A stretch of 64,000 nt of DNA from Gammaproteobacteria bacterium HGW-Gammaproteobacteria-11. GTDB lineage: Bacteria; Pseudomonadota; Gammaproteobacteria; Pseudomonadales; Pseudomonadaceae. The notes under the pieces are model-generated. The model was not told where the DNA came from and did not search any database. It was given only the letters and a program-made list of their open reading frames with translations. This document shows, piece by piece, positions 22,967 through 33,704 of the stretch (the first letter of the stretch is position 1; the number at the start of each line of letters is the position of its first letter). The stretch spans positions 124,001 through 188,000 of the forward strand of contig PGZJ01000002.1 of NCBI GenBank assembly GCA_002840055.1. Reading direction: 5' to 3'. A program made the translations under genes and the position numbers.

Positions 22967-23015
22967 GTAGTAGCAGGCCTTGCACTGAACAATGTTGGCG
23001 CCTTGTTGGCGCGGA

Positions 23016-24077
23016 TCAGGACTCTGAAGCGTCCTGAGAACCCGGAGTCACGGCCAGCAGCTGCTTTTCCAGTTGCTGTACCTTTTTTGCCAGCCCATCA
23101 AGCTGACGAATTCGCGCCGCACTCTTCTTCCACTCGGCTGCAGGCTGCATGGCGGTGCCGGAAGAGTAGGCACCCGGTTCGGTGATCGAGCGCGTGACCA
23201 TGGTCATGCCGCTGACAAAAACGTTATCGCAGATCTCGATATGGCCAACCATGCCAACACCACCGGCAATGGTGCAGTGCCTGCCAATTCGCGTACTACC
23301 GGAAATACCGACACAGGCAGCCATGGCCGTGTGGTCGCCAATCTGCACGTTATGGGCAATCTGAATCTGGTTATCGAGCTTGACGCCGTTGCCGATCAGA
23401 GTATCGGACAGTGCACCGCGATCAATGGTGGTATTGGCGCCGATTTCAACGTCATCGCCAATCAACACGCCACCGATCTGAGCGATTTTCTGCCAGACGC
23501 CACGGTCGCTGGCAAAACCAAAGCCTTCGGAACCCAGTACAGCACCAGACTGAATAACTACACGCTCACCAATACGCACATCATGATAGAGCGTGACCCG
23601 CGGAGCCAGCCAGCCACCAGCGCCAATCCGACTGCGGGCGCCGATAAAACACTGGGCACCCACTGTCACACCTGCGCCAATTTCCACCCCCTGCTCAATC
23701 ACTGCCCCGGCGCCAATGCTGGCACTACTGTCAATCCTGGCATCCGTGGCTATCACCGCCGTCGGGTGAATGCCCGACGGCGCTTTTGGCTTGGGATCGA
23801 AATGATGGGACAGGCGTGCATAACACAAATAGGGATTGGCCACGATCAGGGCATTACCGGCAAAACCCTCGGCATCGACCTCAGTCAATAACACCCCGCC
23901 AGCATGACTGCTGGCGAGGTGCTTGCGGTACTGGGCATTGGCCAGAAAGCTTAGATCAGTTTCAGCCGCCTGCTGCAGAGATGCCAGGCCGGTAATCTGA
24001 TGACTGCCATCGCCCACCAAACGGGCATCCAGCAGTTCAGCCAACTCGGCCAAAGACCATTGGAAACGGCTCACCAT
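23016..24077 (-). CDS. lpxD: UDP-3-O-(3-hydroxyacyl)glucosamine N-acyltransferase
   Basis: The 353-residue enzyme adds the second acyl chain of lipid A. An N-terminal UDP-binding domain (about 1-100) is followed by a long left-handed beta-helix of hexapeptide repeats (about 105-310) and a C-terminal coiled helix ([16 protein letters not shown]). The catalytic histidine lies in [12 protein letters not shown]. It begins five bases after the skp stop reading in the transcription direction, so the genes are cotranscribed. Confidence 0.97.
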   Translation of the reverse strand: MVSRFQWSLAELAELLDARLVGDGSHQITGLASLQQAAETDLSFLANAQYRKHLASSHAGGVLLTEVDAEGFAGNALIVANPYLCYARLSHHFDPKPKAPSGIHPTAVIATDARIDSSASIGAGAVIEQGVEIGAGVTVGAQCFIGARSRIGAGGWLAPRVTLYHDVRIGERVVIQSGAVLGSEGFGFASDRGVWQKIAQIGGVLIGDDVEIGANTTIDRGALSDTLIGNGVKLDNQIQIAHNVQIGDHTAMAACVGISGSTRIGRHCTIAGGVGMVGHIEICDNVFVSGMTMVTRSITEPGAYSSGTAMQPAAEWKKSAARIRQLDGLAKKVQQLEKQLLAVTPGSQDASES

Positions 24078-24082
24078 CAGCC

Positions 24083-24589
24083 TCAGCGCATACTGTTCAG
24101 GCGTTCAATAACCTGACGCGTAATATCATAGGCCGGAACAACATGGACTACCGTGCTGCGTTCCAGCACCAGCTCGTAGGCGCCAGCAGTAATAATGGCT
24201 TCAATCGCCTCATCCAGCTTTGGCTTCAAAGTTTCCAGCATTTCACGATCAGATTGCGCCTTGGCTTCATTCAGCTGCTGAGATTGAGCTTGAAATTCGC
24301 GGGCTTTCTGGCGGAATTCCAGGTCAAGCTTTTCCAGCTCAGTCTGATCCAGTTGCTGACCCTGTTGCTGCATACGCTCCTGCAGGCGCTGGGCTTCGCT
24401 CTCGAGGTTGCGCAAGCGTTGCAGCTGGCTGCCAAAACGGGCCTCTGCATCGACTGAGTAACGCTTGGCTACATCCGACTCCAGCAGTGCCATCTGATAA
24501 TCGAGAACGGCAATTTTCATCTGGGCGGCTGCCGGAAAGCTGGCCATAACCAGAACCGACATGATTGCAGCATTGATCAACTTGCGCAC
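24083..24589 (-). CDS. skp: Periplasmic chaperone Skp (OmpH family)
   Basis: The 168-residue product has a signal peptide (about residues 1-22, ending AAA|Q) and then [16 protein letters not shown] and a long charged helix (about 60-120) that forms the tentacles of the Skp trimer. It holds unfolded outer-membrane proteins for BamA, the gene just upstream. The start is a GTG at 24587-24589, supported by AGGAG seven bases ahead and by the signal peptide; the frame extends upstream without homology. Confidence 0.92.
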   Translation of the reverse strand: MRKLINAAIMSVLVMASFPAAAQMKIAVLDYQMALLESDVAKRYSVDAEARFGSQLQRLRNLESEAQRLQERMQQQGQQLDQTELEKLDLEFRQKAREFQAQSQQLNEAKAQSDREMLETLKPKLDEAIEAIITAGAYELVLERSTVVHVVPAYDITRQVIERLNSMR

Positions 24590-24626
24590 TATACAGCTCC
24601 TGTTTCTTGTCTTTGGGTGTCTGGTT

Positions 24627-26978
24627 TCAGAAAGTCTGACCCAGGGTAAACTGGAAAATCTGCGTATCGTCACCGGACTGGCTATTCAAGGGTGCTGCCA
24701 GGCTGAAGCCAAGTGGGCCCAATGCTGTCAGCCAGTTCAGACCAATACCGGCACTGTAACGTATATCGCCAAGATCGACACTGCCACACCCCGGATTGTT
24801 GTCACCACTGGGCAGCGTTTCATTGCTGCAATAGGTGTCATATACATTACCGGCATCCAGAAACAGCACGGTACGCAGGGAGCGCTGGTCCTTGATAAAG
24901 GGCACCGGGAAAATCACTTCAGCGCCGCCAGTCAGGCGGATGTTACCACCGAAGGGCAATTCGTCCTGATCAAAGTCATCTTCATTCGGGGTACTGCGCG
25001 GCCCCAACGAGCTGTCGCGGTATCCGCGAACCGAGCCGATACCACCCGCGTAGTAATGCTCATAGAAGGGCACACGCTTGGTTGAACCGAAGCGCCGAGC
25101 GAAGCCAAGGTTGCTGTGCAAGCGCAAGGTCAGACTGTCGGTCATCGGAAAATAACGCTGACCACGGTAACCCAGGGTGTAAAAATTCAGGTCGCTGCCG
25201 GGAATGGTGGTTTCCAGGCTGATAGATTGCGAGTAACCCCGATCCGGGAAAACACCCCGGTTAAGGGTAGACTGCGACCAACTGGTGTTGAATTTGAAGT
25301 TGGTAAAGCTGTCACCCTCTTCCTCAAGGAACTGCAGGATTTCCTGGACAGTAAAGCTACCTGTCTGAATCTCGTCTTGCTGGACAGTCAGGCCAAAGGA
25401 CAAACGGGAAATATCACTGATCGGATAGCCAATGTTGACCCCGGCGCCTAGCGAGTCCACGGCAAAGCTCGATACATCGACGTTCAGACGATCGTAGTCT
25501 GTGGTGCGGTAGAAGGCGTTATACCCCAGACTTACACCATCAACGGTGTAATAGGGGTTGAGGAAGCCGAAAGACAATGCCGTCTGGAACTCGGAGCGGT
25601 TAGCACTGAAGCTGACCCTGTTACCCGAACCAAAGAAGTTGTTCTGACTGATCGAACCTCCAAGGATCAAACCGGTACCCTGGGCAAAACCCAAGCTGGC
25701 CGTAATGGAACCCGATGGTTGCTCTTCCACAGTGTAATTAACGTCAATCAGATCTTCTGCACCCGGCACCTGAACGGTCTCGACATCCACTTCCTTGAAG
25801 AAGCCCAAGCGTTCCAGACGCACTTTCGATTGATCGATCAGATAGGTTGATGCCCAGCCGCCTTCCATCTGACGCATTTCCCGGCGCAGCACCTCATCGT
25901 CGGTCTTGGTATTGCCGCGGAAATTGATGCGATTGACATAGGCGCGGGTACCCGGATCAACAAAGAAGGTCACGGTGACGCTATTGTCATCCTCATGGAT
26001 TTCCGGAAAGCCGTTGACGTTGGCAAAGGTGTAGCCTTCATTGCCCAGGCGACGACCGATCAGATCAGAAGTTGCCGTCATCACCTGACGGGAAAATACC
26101 TGGCCTGGTTGCACCAGCAGCAGACTACGGACGTCGTCCTCGGCAACAATCAGATCACCGGACAACTGGACGTCGCGCACGGTATAACGCGCACCTTCAT
26201 TGACGTTGACGGTGATATAGACGTGTTTCTTGTCCGGCGTAATGGAGACCTGGGTTGAGGCAATATCCATGTTGATATAGCCACGGTCCAGGTACCAGGA
26301 ACGCAAACGCTCAAGATCACCGGAGAGTTTTTCACGGGAATACTTGTCATCACTGCGGAAGAAGGAAAACAGCCCGCTCGGCTTGAGTTCGAACAACGAC
26401 GTCAGTTCGTCATTGGTAAAGACCGTATTGCCCACCACGTTGACGTGCTTGATGGAGGCAACCGAGCCTTCATTGATGTTGATCTTCAGCGTTACCCGGT
26501 TGCGCGGCTCGGCTATCACTTCGGTATCGATACTGGCCGAATAACGCCCTTGCGCGACGTACTGGCGCAACAGCTCGTTCTGCACCCCCTCAAGGGTTGC
26601 CTGCTGGAAAATTTCCCCCTCTGCCAGACCGGCCATGCTCAGGCCAGACAGCAAGTCCTCACTCTTGATCGCCTTATTGCCCTCCAACTCAATGGCGGCA
26701 ATCGAAGGGCGCTCTACCACGGTAATTACCAGAACGGTGCCTTCGCGGCCGAGCTGGATATCCTGGAAGAAGCCGGTACTGAACAGAGAGCGACTGGCAT
26801 CCACGAGCGCCTGATCATCCACCTGTTGGCCGATATTCAAGGGCAGCGCAGTAAAGACACTACCGGCGGAGACCCGTTGCAATCCGTTAATGCGGATATC
26901 GGAAATCTGGAAGGCGTCGGCAAAGGCTCCTGGCGCCAGGAGTATCAGCAATAGCGCAGGCAATAGGTAACGTTTCAT
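24627..26978 (-). CDS. bamA: Outer membrane protein assembly factor BamA
   Basis: The 783-residue product has a signal peptide (about 1-20, ending AFA|D), five POTRA domains up to about residue 420, and a C-terminal 16-strand barrel of the Omp85 family ending in FTLGQTF, with the terminal Phe signal. The barrel motif GGIGSVRGYRDSSLGPR (VRGY/F) is present. It inserts beta-barrel proteins into the outer membrane. The ATG at 26976-26978 gives a proper signal peptide; 25 codons upstream are discarded. It lies between rseP and skp as in E. coli. Confidence 0.97.
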   Translation of the reverse strand: MKRYLLPALLLILLAPGAFADAFQISDIRINGLQRVSAGSVFTALPLNIGQQVDDQALVDASRSLFSTGFFQDIQLGREGTVLVITVVERPSIAAIELEGNKAIKSEDLLSGLSMAGLAEGEIFQQATLEGVQNELLRQYVAQGRYSASIDTEVIAEPRNRVTLKININEGSVASIKHVNVVGNTVFTNDELTSLFELKPSGLFSFFRSDDKYSREKLSGDLERLRSWYLDRGYINMDIASTQVSITPDKKHVYITVNVNEGARYTVRDVQLSGDLIVAEDDVRSLLLVQPGQVFSRQVMTATSDLIGRRLGNEGYTFANVNGFPEIHEDDNSVTVTFFVDPGTRAYVNRINFRGNTKTDDEVLRREMRQMEGGWASTYLIDQSKVRLERLGFFKEVDVETVQVPGAEDLIDVNYTVEEQPSGSITASLGFAQGTGLILGGSISQNNFFGSGNRVSFSANRSEFQTALSFGFLNPYYTVDGVSLGYNAFYRTTDYDRLNVDVSSFAVDSLGAGVNIGYPISDISRLSFGLTVQQDEIQTGSFTVQEILQFLEEEGDSFTNFKFNTSWSQSTLNRGVFPDRGYSQSISLETTIPGSDLNFYTLGYRGQRYFPMTDSLTLRLHSNLGFARRFGSTKRVPFYEHYYAGGIGSVRGYRDSSLGPRSTPNEDDFDQDELPFGGNIRLTGGAEVIFPVPFIKDQRSLRTVLFLDAGNVYDTYCSNETLPSGDNNPGCGSVDLGDIRYSAGIGLNWLTALGPLGFSLAAPLNSQSGDDTQIFQFTLGQTF

Positions 26979-27049
26979 GAAATCCGTTCTGGCTGACTGG
27001 TTAATTCTTATCCACCGCAAGCGGCAGTGCGTATGGTCACTGACCGGGC

Positions 27050-28411
27050 TCAACTGCCCAGTCGGCTTATATCGTTATAAATGGCAAACACCATGACACC
27101 GACAATCAATGTCAGACCTATTTGCAATCCCCAAGCCTGAATGCGCTCGGAAAGTGGCTTGCCACGAATCCATTCGGCCGTGTAGTAGACCAGATGGCCG
27201 CCATCAAGTACCGGGATGGGCAGCAGGTTGAGCACGCCCAGACTGATACTCAAATAGGCAATGAAGGTCAGAAAACTTTCCGGACCTGACTTGGCTGAAG
27301 CGCCCGCCACTTTAGCAATGGTTATCGGGCCACTCAAGTTTTTTGCCGAGACCAGCCCGGTCAGCATCTTTTTCAGCGAGTCCAGAGTCAGAACTGTCAT
27401 GTCCCAGGTCTTGCCGGCGGCCACCGGAATGGCTACGAAGGGATTGTAATCAATGCTCCGGATCATATGCTCCGGATACTCGAAGGGAGCGACGCCGGCG
27501 CCGATAAAGCCGCTGGCCTCACCATTCAATTCACGTGACCCGGGCACCACGGTCAAAGACAGGCGCTGACCATCGCGCTCGATACCCATTATCAGCTGCT
27601 GTCCGGCACTGCGCTGGATGGCCGGCACGATATCAGTAACCCAGTCACTCACCTGTTCGCCATCGAGACTGACAATCAGATCACCGACCTGCAGGCCTGC
27701 CCGCGCAGCGGCGCCATCGGCACTGACTTCGCCAATCAGCGGCTCTACTACCGGGCGCCAAGAGGTCAAACCCAGTTCAGAAATGGGATCAGGTTGATCA
27801 CTGCCACGCAGCCAGTTACTGAGCTCAAGGGTATAAGCCCTCGGCGTTGCGCCTGGTGCGTCAATGGCCTGAATGTTGAGTTGTCCGGTTTCACCCAGTC
27901 GCCGGATCAACTGCAGATTGACCTCATGCCAACTGCGCGTACTGACCCCGTCGACCTCGACAACCTCAAGCCCCTCGACCAATCCGGCGCGTGACGCAAC
28001 GCTGTCAGGCTGAACCGGACCCAATACCGGAGCAAGGGTGGTAATACCGACGACGGCGATCAGCCAGAAGGCGAAAATGGCCAGCAGAAAGTTGGCTATC
28101 GGACCGGCAGCAACAATGGCAATACGCTGCTTGACGTCCTTGCGATTGAAGGCCTGATGCAATTCGGCCTCATCCACTGGGCCTTCTCGCTCATCCAGCA
28201 TCTTGACGTAACCGCCTAGGGGAATGGCGGCAATCACGAACTCGGTGCCGCGCTTGTCGTACCAGCGATACAGTGCCGAGCCAAAGCCTATGGAAAAACG
28301 CAAAACCTTGACGCCACAGCGTCTGGCCACCCAAAAATGGCCATACTCGTGAATGGTAACCAACAACCCCAGAGCAACGATGGTGGCCAGCAGGGTAAAC
28401 AACAGATCCAT
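27050..28411 (-). CDS. rseP: Site-2 protease RseP (MucP type)
   Basis: The 453-residue inner-membrane zinc metalloprotease has HEYGH at residues 21-25 in the first membrane helix, two central PDZ domains (about 115-310) and the second metal-binding motif in LLPIPVLDGGHL near the C-terminus. It performs the second cut of an anti-sigma factor during envelope stress, in Pseudomonas that of MucA controlling AlgU. It stands directly ahead of bamA, whose products cause or prevent that stress. Confidence 0.96.
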   Translation of the reverse strand: MDLLFTLLATIVALGLLVTIHEYGHFWVARRCGVKVLRFSIGFGSALYRWYDKRGTEFVIAAIPLGGYVKMLDEREGPVDEAELHQAFNRKDVKQRIAIVAAGPIANFLLAIFAFWLIAVVGITTLAPVLGPVQPDSVASRAGLVEGLEVVEVDGVSTRSWHEVNLQLIRRLGETGQLNIQAIDAPGATPRAYTLELSNWLRGSDQPDPISELGLTSWRPVVEPLIGEVSADGAAARAGLQVGDLIVSLDGEQVSDWVTDIVPAIQRSAGQQLIMGIERDGQRLSLTVVPGSRELNGEASGFIGAGVAPFEYPEHMIRSIDYNPFVAIPVAAGKTWDMTVLTLDSLKKMLTGLVSAKNLSGPITIAKVAGASAKSGPESFLTFIAYLSISLGVLNLLPIPVLDGGHLVYYTAEWIRGKPLSERIQAWGLQIGLTLIVGVMVFAIYNDISRLGS

Positions 28412-28453
28412 TCAGCGCCTCGTCAGGAAGGTTGATGCGACAAAAGCGGCCGG

Positions 28454-29635
28454 TTAATGCTGGGCCAGCCAGCGCCGGGCCTGCTCACGGGCCAATTGGT
28501 CCGCACGCAGAATATGTTCGAGGTCTTCGACCGATTCGCTGCTTACGGAGTTCAACGTTGATTCGATGATAACAGGGATATCGGTAAAACCAATGCGCCG
28601 TTCAAGGAATGCCGCTACCGCAACCTCATTTGCCGCATTCAACAGGGTGCAAGCAGTACCACCCACTTCCGCGGCCTGGCGGGCCAAACCCAGACAAGGG
28701 AACAGGGCATCATCAGGACGACGAAAGTCCAGCTGCCCGACCGCCAGCAAATCCAGCGCGCTGACACCGGAGTCGATACGTTCAGGCCAGGCCAGGGCGT
28801 GAGCAATCGGCGTGCGCATGTCGGGATTACCCAACTGCGCCAGTACCGAGCCATCGAGGTAATCAACCAGTGAATGCACCACACTCTGGGGATGCACCAC
28901 CACCTCAATCTGATCCGGCCTGGCATCAAACAACCAACAGGCCTCGATCAGCTCCAGGCCCTTGTTCATCATACTGGCCGAATCAACCGAAATCTTTTGC
29001 CCCATGGACCAGTTCGGGTGGGCACAAGCCTGCTCCGGCGTGACGTGCTGCAGCTGATCGGCGCTAAAATCACGAAACGGCCCACCGGATGCAGTCAACA
29101 GAATACGTCGCACCCCAACCTGCTTGAGCCCGCGCGTGTAATCGCCGGGCATGCATTGGAAAATCGCATTATGTTCGCTGTCGATCGGCAGCAGCACCGC
29201 ACCGGATGCCCGGACTGCGCGCATGAACAACGCGCCCGACATCACCAGCGCTTCCTTGTTGGCCAGCAGCACCCGCTTGCCCGCCTCGACCGCCGCCAGC
29301 GTCGGGCGCAACCCTGCGGCACCTACAATAGCGGCCATGACCACATCTACCTGGGGGTCAACGACCACCTGCTGGAGCGCCGCCTCGCCAAACAGGACTT
29401 CGGTTTTGCAGCCCGCCTGGCTGAGTTGACGCTGCAAGGGTTCGACCTGACTGGCCGCAGCCACCACAGCAAACAGCGGTTTATGCTGCAGACACTGCGC
29501 CAGCAACTCGGTCATACGAGAAAAACCCGTCAGGGCATGGATGGCGTAACGACCCGGATGCCGGGCGATCACATCCAGGGTGCTGACGCCAATCGAACCG
29601 GTCGCCCCCAGCACGGTAATCCAGGTCTGCGTCAC
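28454..29635 (-). CDS. dxr: 1-deoxy-D-xylulose 5-phosphate reductoisomerase
   Basis: The 393-residue enzyme makes methylerythritol phosphate, the committed step of the MEP pathway. The NADPH motif GATGSIG is at residues 10-16, with the metal and substrate regions [18 protein letters not shown] and [13 protein letters not shown] chose the GTG at 29633-29635, which overlaps the cdsA stop as GTGA and follows GGGAG; the frame stays open to 29662, but that would overlap cdsA by more and lengthen the N-terminus without homology. The length is then normal. Confidence 0.93.
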   Translation of the reverse strand: MTQTWITVLGATGSIGVSTLDVIARHPGRYAIHALTGFSRMTELLAQCLQHKPLFAVVAAASQVEPLQRQLSQAGCKTEVLFGEAALQQVVVDPQVDVVMAAIVGAAGLRPTLAAVEAGKRVLLANKEALVMSGALFMRAVRASGAVLLPIDSEHNAIFQCMPGDYTRGLKQVGVRRILLTASGGPFRDFSADQLQHVTPEQACAHPNWSMGQKISVDSASMMNKGLELIEACWLFDARPDQIEVVVHPQSVVHSLVDYLDGSVLAQLGNPDMRTPIAHALAWPERIDSGVSALDLLAVGQLDFRRPDDALFPCLGLARQAAEVGGTACTLLNAANEVAVAAFLERRIGFTDIPVIIESTLNSVSSESVEDLEHILRADQLAREQARRWLAQH

Positions 29636-30447
29636 CCCAGCTGACTCCCGAACTGCAGCCACAGCAGGGTAAATACCGGGATGGCTGCAGTCAGGCTGTC
29701 AATCCGATCGAGTACACCACCATGCCCCGGCAGCAGCGAGCTGCTGTCCTTGAGACCTTGCTCACGTTTGAACAGGCTTTCGGTCAGGTCACCAACAATG
29801 GAGATCAAGACGACAATGGCTGCGCCCAGCAGGGCGAGTAACAATGAGGACATAGACCAGCCGAGGTAAAGTACCACCGCCAGGGTCAAGAACTGGGTAA
29901 AGATCACACCACCGACCAGCCCTTCAACCGTCTTACCGGGACTGACACGCGGCAGAAGCTTGTGCCGACCAAAGGTCTTGCCGGCAAAGTAGGCGCCGAT
30001 ATCCGCCGCCCAGACCAGTACCAAAACTGCCAGCATCAACCACAGGCCCTGCTCTTCTGCACGCAGAAGCACCAGGCCATACCAGGCGGGCAAGAGGATC
30101 AGCAGGCCAAACAGCTGGGCAATCATCGAGCCGGCCCAAAGACCGCGGCCTTTAGGGTAACGACAGATCAGCAGGGTTGCCAGCAGCCACCAGGCCAGCG
30201 CCGGCAGCAGGATAAAATGGGCTGACCAGGCGTCACGGTACAGACCGGCCATGAACAGCGCGACAACAATGGCATAAATTATCCGGCCCTTCTGGCTCTG
30301 CTCACCGGCCAGTCGCGCCCACTCCCAGGCAGCAATACACACCACTGCGCCAATGAACAAGGCAAACCAGCCCGCATCCAGCAGCACGAAGCCCGCGATA
30401 GCAAGCGGCGCCAGAATAACCCCGGTTATGACTCGTTGTTTCAGCAT
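29632..30447 (-). CDS. cdsA: Phosphatidate cytidylyltransferase
   Basis: The 271-residue polytopic membrane enzyme makes CDP-diacylglycerol from CTP and phosphatidic acid, the branch point to all phospholipids. There are about seven to eight hydrophobic helices and the C-terminal signature [18 protein letters not shown] followed by DRID. It overlaps uppS by one base (TGATG) and dxr by four, showing tight coupling. Confidence 0.96.
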   Translation of the reverse strand: MLKQRVITGVILAPLAIAGFVLLDAGWFALFIGAVVCIAAWEWARLAGEQSQKGRIIYAIVVALFMAGLYRDAWSAHFILLPALAWWLLATLLICRYPKGRGLWAGSMIAQLFGLLILLPAWYGLVLLRAEEQGLWLMLAVLVLVWAADIGAYFAGKTFGRHKLLPRVSPGKTVEGLVGGVIFTQFLTLAVVLYLGWSMSSLLLALLGAAIVVLISIVGDLTESLFKREQGLKDSSSLLPGHGGVLDRIDSLTAAIPVFTLLWLQFGSQLG

Positions 30448-31178
30448 CAGGACTCCGCTGCAATCTGTTCGCTGGTTTTGCCGAAGCGGCGCTGACGCTG
30501 GGCAAAATCTGCCAACGCGGCACGCAACGCATCGTGCTTGAAGTCCGGCCAGAAGAGGTCGGAGAAATACAACTCGGCATAGGCCAGCTGCCAGAGCAGG
30601 AAGTTACTGATACGGTGCTCGCCACCGGTGCGGATACACAGATCGGGGCTCGGCCAAGGGGCAGTGCTCAGACAGGACTCGATACGCTGCTCGTTGACCT
30701 GCTCGGGCTTCAGTTGACCGGTGGCCACCTGCTCGGCCAGTTTGCGGGTGGCCTGAGCAATGTCCCATTGACCACCGTAATTGGCGGCAACCACCAGCGT
30801 CAGCCGCTTGCAGTCCTGGGTCAGTTGCTCGGCATCAGCCATGGCCCGCTGCAGTTCGGACGAAAAACGGCTGCGATCACCAATGATGCACAGGCGAATA
30901 TCGTTTTCATGCAGACGCCGGACCTCACGGCGCAGGGCCCCGAGAAACAGGTCCATCAAGGCACCTACTTCATCCTCGGGACGACGCCAGTTTTCACTGG
31001 AGAAAGCAAACAGGGTGAGCACTTCAACGCCTTCTTCAGCGCACACCTCGATCATCGCCTTGACCGCATCCACACCCGCCTTGTGGCCAGCCACACCCGG
31101 CATCAGGCGCTTGCGAGCCCAGCGGTTGTTACCATCCATGATGATGGCAACATGACGAGGAAGAGTACGTACCGGCAT
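30447..31178 (-). CDS. uppS: Undecaprenyl diphosphate synthase
   Basis: The 243-residue cis-prenyltransferase makes the C55 carrier for peptidoglycan and O-antigen. The catalytic Asp15 is in IIMDGNNRWA; FAFSSENWRRP and RTGGEHRISNF are further signatures. I chose the ATG at 31176-31178, with GAGCGG nine bases upstream; a GTG at 31199 would add seven residues and cannot be excluded. It lies between frr and cdsA as usual. Confidence 0.94.
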   Translation of the reverse strand: MPVRTLPRHVAIIMDGNNRWARKRLMPGVAGHKAGVDAVKAMIEVCAEEGVEVLTLFAFSSENWRRPEDEVGALMDLFLGALRREVRRLHENDIRLCIIGDRSRFSSELQRAMADAEQLTQDCKRLTLVVAANYGGQWDIAQATRKLAEQVATGQLKPEQVNEQRIESCLSTAPWPSPDLCIRTGGEHRISNFLLWQLAYAELYFSDLFWPDFKHDALRAALADFAQRQRRFGKTSEQIAAES

Positions 31179-31223
31179 GACAGTCGTCCGCTCATTCACA
31201 GGACAGGAAAAGGCCGTCGACCA

Positions 31224-31781
31224 TCAGATGGCCATCAGATCCGTTTCTTTGCTTTCCAGCGACTTGTCGATCTCGGCAATGAACTTGTCGGTGAGCTTTT
31301 GCACCTCATCCGCCGCCCGACGCTCGTCGTCCTCACTGATCTCCTTGTCTTTCTGCAGATCCTTGAGCTGGCTGAGGGCATCACGACGAATGTTGCGTAC
31401 CGCTACGCGGGCATTCTCCGCCTCGGCGCGCGCCTGTTTGGTGTAACCCTTGCGGGTTTCTTCGGTCAGCGCCGGCATCGGCACACGAATGGTGGTACCC
31501 GAGGTCGCCGGATTCAAACCCAGATCAGAGGTCATGATGGCCTTTTCAACGGCCTGGATCATGCCCTTGTCAAATACGCTCAGGGCCAGAGTACGGGAGT
31601 CCTCAACGATAACGTTGGCAACCTGGCGTAGCGGGGTGTCAGAGCCATAGTAAGAGACCATGACGCTGTCGAGGATGCTCGGGTGCGCGCGGCCGGTACG
31701 AATCTTGGCAAAGGCATGGCCCAGCGACTCTACCGATTTTTTCATGCGTTCCTGCGCGTCTTTCTTGATTTCGTTGATCAT
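31224..31781 (-). CDS. frr: Ribosome recycling factor
   Basis: The 185-residue protein splits post-termination ribosomes together with EF-G. It has the standard start [13 protein letters not shown] and end KETDLMAI, with the two-domain three-helix bundle and [14 protein letters not shown] in between. The length is that of the family. It follows pyrH after two bases, an order conserved in most bacteria. Confidence 0.98.
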   Translation of the reverse strand: MINEIKKDAQERMKKSVESLGHAFAKIRTGRAHPSILDSVMVSYYGSDTPLRQVANVIVEDSRTLALSVFDKGMIQAVEKAIMTSDLGLNPATSGTTIRVPMPALTEETRKGYTKQARAEAENARVAVRNIRRDALSQLKDLQKDKEISEDDERRAADEVQKLTDKFIAEIDKSLESKETDLMAI

Positions 31782-31783
31782 TA

Positions 31784-32518
31784 TCAACCCTCGATCAGTG
31801 TGCCCTCGGCACTGCCCACAACCGCATTCAGCAGTGCACCTGGCTTGTTCATGTTAAATACCCGCAAAGGCATCTGGTGGTCGCGGATCAGGCAGATTGC
31901 CGTCAGATCCATTACCCCCAACTTGAGGTCGAGCACCTGATCATAGGTCAGGCTGTCAAAACGCTCGGCATTCGGGTCCTTCATCGGGTCGGCATTATAT
32001 ACTCCGTCGACCTTGGTGGCCTTCAGCACCAGGTCAGCGTCCACTTCAATCCCGCGCAAACAGGCGGCAGTATCAGTGGTAAAGAAGGGGTTGCCGGTTC
32101 CGGCCGAGAATATTACCACGTCACCGCTGCCAAGGTAGCGCATGGCTTTGCGACGGTCGTAATGTTCTGTCACGCCTTCCATGGTGATGGCCGACATGAC
32201 GCGGGTCTGGATGTTCGAGCGCTCCAGCGAATCACGCATGGCCAGGGCGTTCATCACCGTGGCCAGCATACCCATATGATCCCCGGTCACCCTATCCATG
32301 CCCGCGGCATGCAGCGCCGCACCACGGAACAGGTTGCCACCACCGATGACCAGACCAACCTGTACCCCGATGCCAATCAACTGGCCTATCTCCAGGGACA
32401 TGCGATCCAGCACCTTGGGATCAATACCGAAGCCCTCAGTGCCCATCAGGGCCTCTCCGCTAAGCTTGAGTAGAATTCGTTTGTATTTCGGCTGACGGCT
32501 ACCGGGTACCTGGGCCAT
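31784..32518 (-). CDS. pyrH: UMP kinase
   Basis: The 244-residue amino acid kinase-fold enzyme phosphorylates UMP to [28 protein letters not shown] and [15 protein letters not shown] are the nucleotide-binding segments. The ATG at 32516-32518 has AGGAG at proper distance; the ATG two codons earlier would sit on the ribosome site. It is separated from tsf by a terminator at 32601-32635, so it probably has its own promoter as well. Confidence 0.97.
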   Translation of the reverse strand: MAQVPGSRQPKYKRILLKLSGEALMGTEGFGIDPKVLDRMSLEIGQLIGIGVQVGLVIGGGNLFRGAALHAAGMDRVTGDHMGMLATVMNALAMRDSLERSNIQTRVMSAITMEGVTEHYDRRKAMRYLGSGDVVIFSAGTGNPFFTTDTAACLRGIEVDADLVLKATKVDGVYNADPMKDPNAERFDSLTYDQVLDLKLGVMDLTAICLIRDHQMPLRVFNMNKPGALLNAVVGSAEGTLIEG

Positions 32519-32600
32519 ATGCATTCTCCTGCGGGAAAGGGCAAAACAATGAACGAGTTACAACCAGACCTTCGTGGCGGCCACTTGTTCAGTGTTTCTT

Positions 32601-32635
32601 AAAAAAGAGGCTTCACGCCTGCGCGGGAAGCCTCT
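32601..32635 (-). terminator. Intrinsic terminator downstream of tsf
   Basis: On the minus strand GAGGCTTC and GAAGCCTC form an 8-bp stem around a 12-base loop and are followed by six T (complement of 32601-32606). It ends the rpsB-tsf transcript before pyrH. Confidence 0.88.
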
Positions 32636-32696
32636 GTATTCAACCTGCTACAGACTACCCCTAGGATAGCCTGTGATGCGCCGGTCAGTGCGCATA

Positions 32697-33566
32697 TTAC
32701 TGCTTGGAAGCGGCAACCTGAGCGGCTACCTCGGCAGCAAAGTCAGATTCGGCCTTCTCGATACCTTCACCCACTTCAAAACGGACAAAGGACAGGATCT
32801 CGGCACCGGCCTTCTTGGCCAGATCACCGACCTTGACTTCAGGATCCTTGATGAAGGCCTGCTCAACCAGGCTGGCTTCGGACAGGAACTTGTTGATGCG
32901 ACCCTTGACCATGTTCTCGACAATATTTTCCGGCTTGCCGGCGATCTTGTCGGCATTCAGCGCCAGGAAGATTTCCTTTTCCTTGGCGATGGCTTCATCA
33001 GACACCTGGGAAGCATCAAGGAACTGCGGGTTGCTGGCAGCAACGTGCATGGCAACATCCTTGGCCAACTCGGCGTTGCCACCCTTGAGGGTAACCAGCA
33101 CACCAATGCGGTGACCGTGCAGGTAGGCGCTGACTACATCGCCTTCAACACGGGTCAGACGGCGAATGTTGACGTTCTCGCCGCACTTGGCGATCAGCGC
33201 CTCGCGAGCCGGCTCCTGATCAGCAATCAGCGGAGCGGCATCGCTGTAACCAGCAGCAAAGGCCTTTTCCAGGCTGTCGCTGACAAAACCCTTGAAGTCA
33301 TCCTGCAGAGCCAGAAAGTCGGTCTGGGAGTTGACTTCCATGATGATCGCAGACTTGCCGTCAGCGGCAACCTTGACCGCGATCGAGCCTTCAGCGGCAA
33401 TGTTGCCGGCTTTCTTGGCTGCCTTGATGGCACCGGCTGCACGCATGTCGTCAATAGCTTTTTCGATGTCGCCGCCGGCCGCTTCGAGGGCCTTTTTGCA
33501 ATCCATCATGCCTTGGCCGGTACGCTCGCGCAGTTCTTTTACCAGGGCAGCAGTAATCTGTGTCAT
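32697..33566 (-). CDS. tsf: Elongation factor Ts
   Basis: The 289-residue nucleotide-exchange factor for EF-Tu has the N-terminal UBA-like segment (VKELRERTGQGMMDCKKALEAAGGD) and TDF motif region (VNSQTDFLA). The length is normal. It is the second gene of the rpsB-tsf operon, preceded by an intercistronic hairpin (33650-33673) that may lower its expression relative to rpsB. Confidence 0.98.
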   Translation of the reverse strand: MTQITAALVKELRERTGQGMMDCKKALEAAGGDIEKAIDDMRAAGAIKAAKKAGNIAAEGSIAVKVAADGKSAIIMEVNSQTDFLALQDDFKGFVSDSLEKAFAAGYSDAAPLIADQEPAREALIAKCGENVNIRRLTRVEGDVVSAYLHGHRIGVLVTLKGGNAELAKDVAMHVAASNPQFLDASQVSDEAIAKEKEIFLALNADKIAGKPENIVENMVKGRINKFLSEASLVEQAFIKDPEVKVGDLAKKAGAEILSFVRFEVGEGIEKAESDFAAEVAAQVAASKQ

Positions 33567-33649
33567 GAATGGTTCCTCTAACTTGCTTGATGTGGGACTG
33601 GCCGATAGCTGGATCGGTCAGCCAGATCATGTTGCGTTCAAGATATTGC

Positions 33650-33673
33650 AAAAAGGGGGCATAGCCCCCTTTT
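33650..33673 (-). terminator. Hairpin between rpsB and tsf (attenuator-like)
   Basis: AAAAGGGGGC and GCCCCCTTTT form a perfect 10-bp stem with a three-base loop, followed on the minus strand by further T. It resembles the partial terminator known between these genes in other bacteria, because tsf downstream has to be read through it. Confidence 0.75.
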
Positions 33674-33704
33674 CAATACGGCAGAAAACAGAGCAAAGAA
33701 AGCC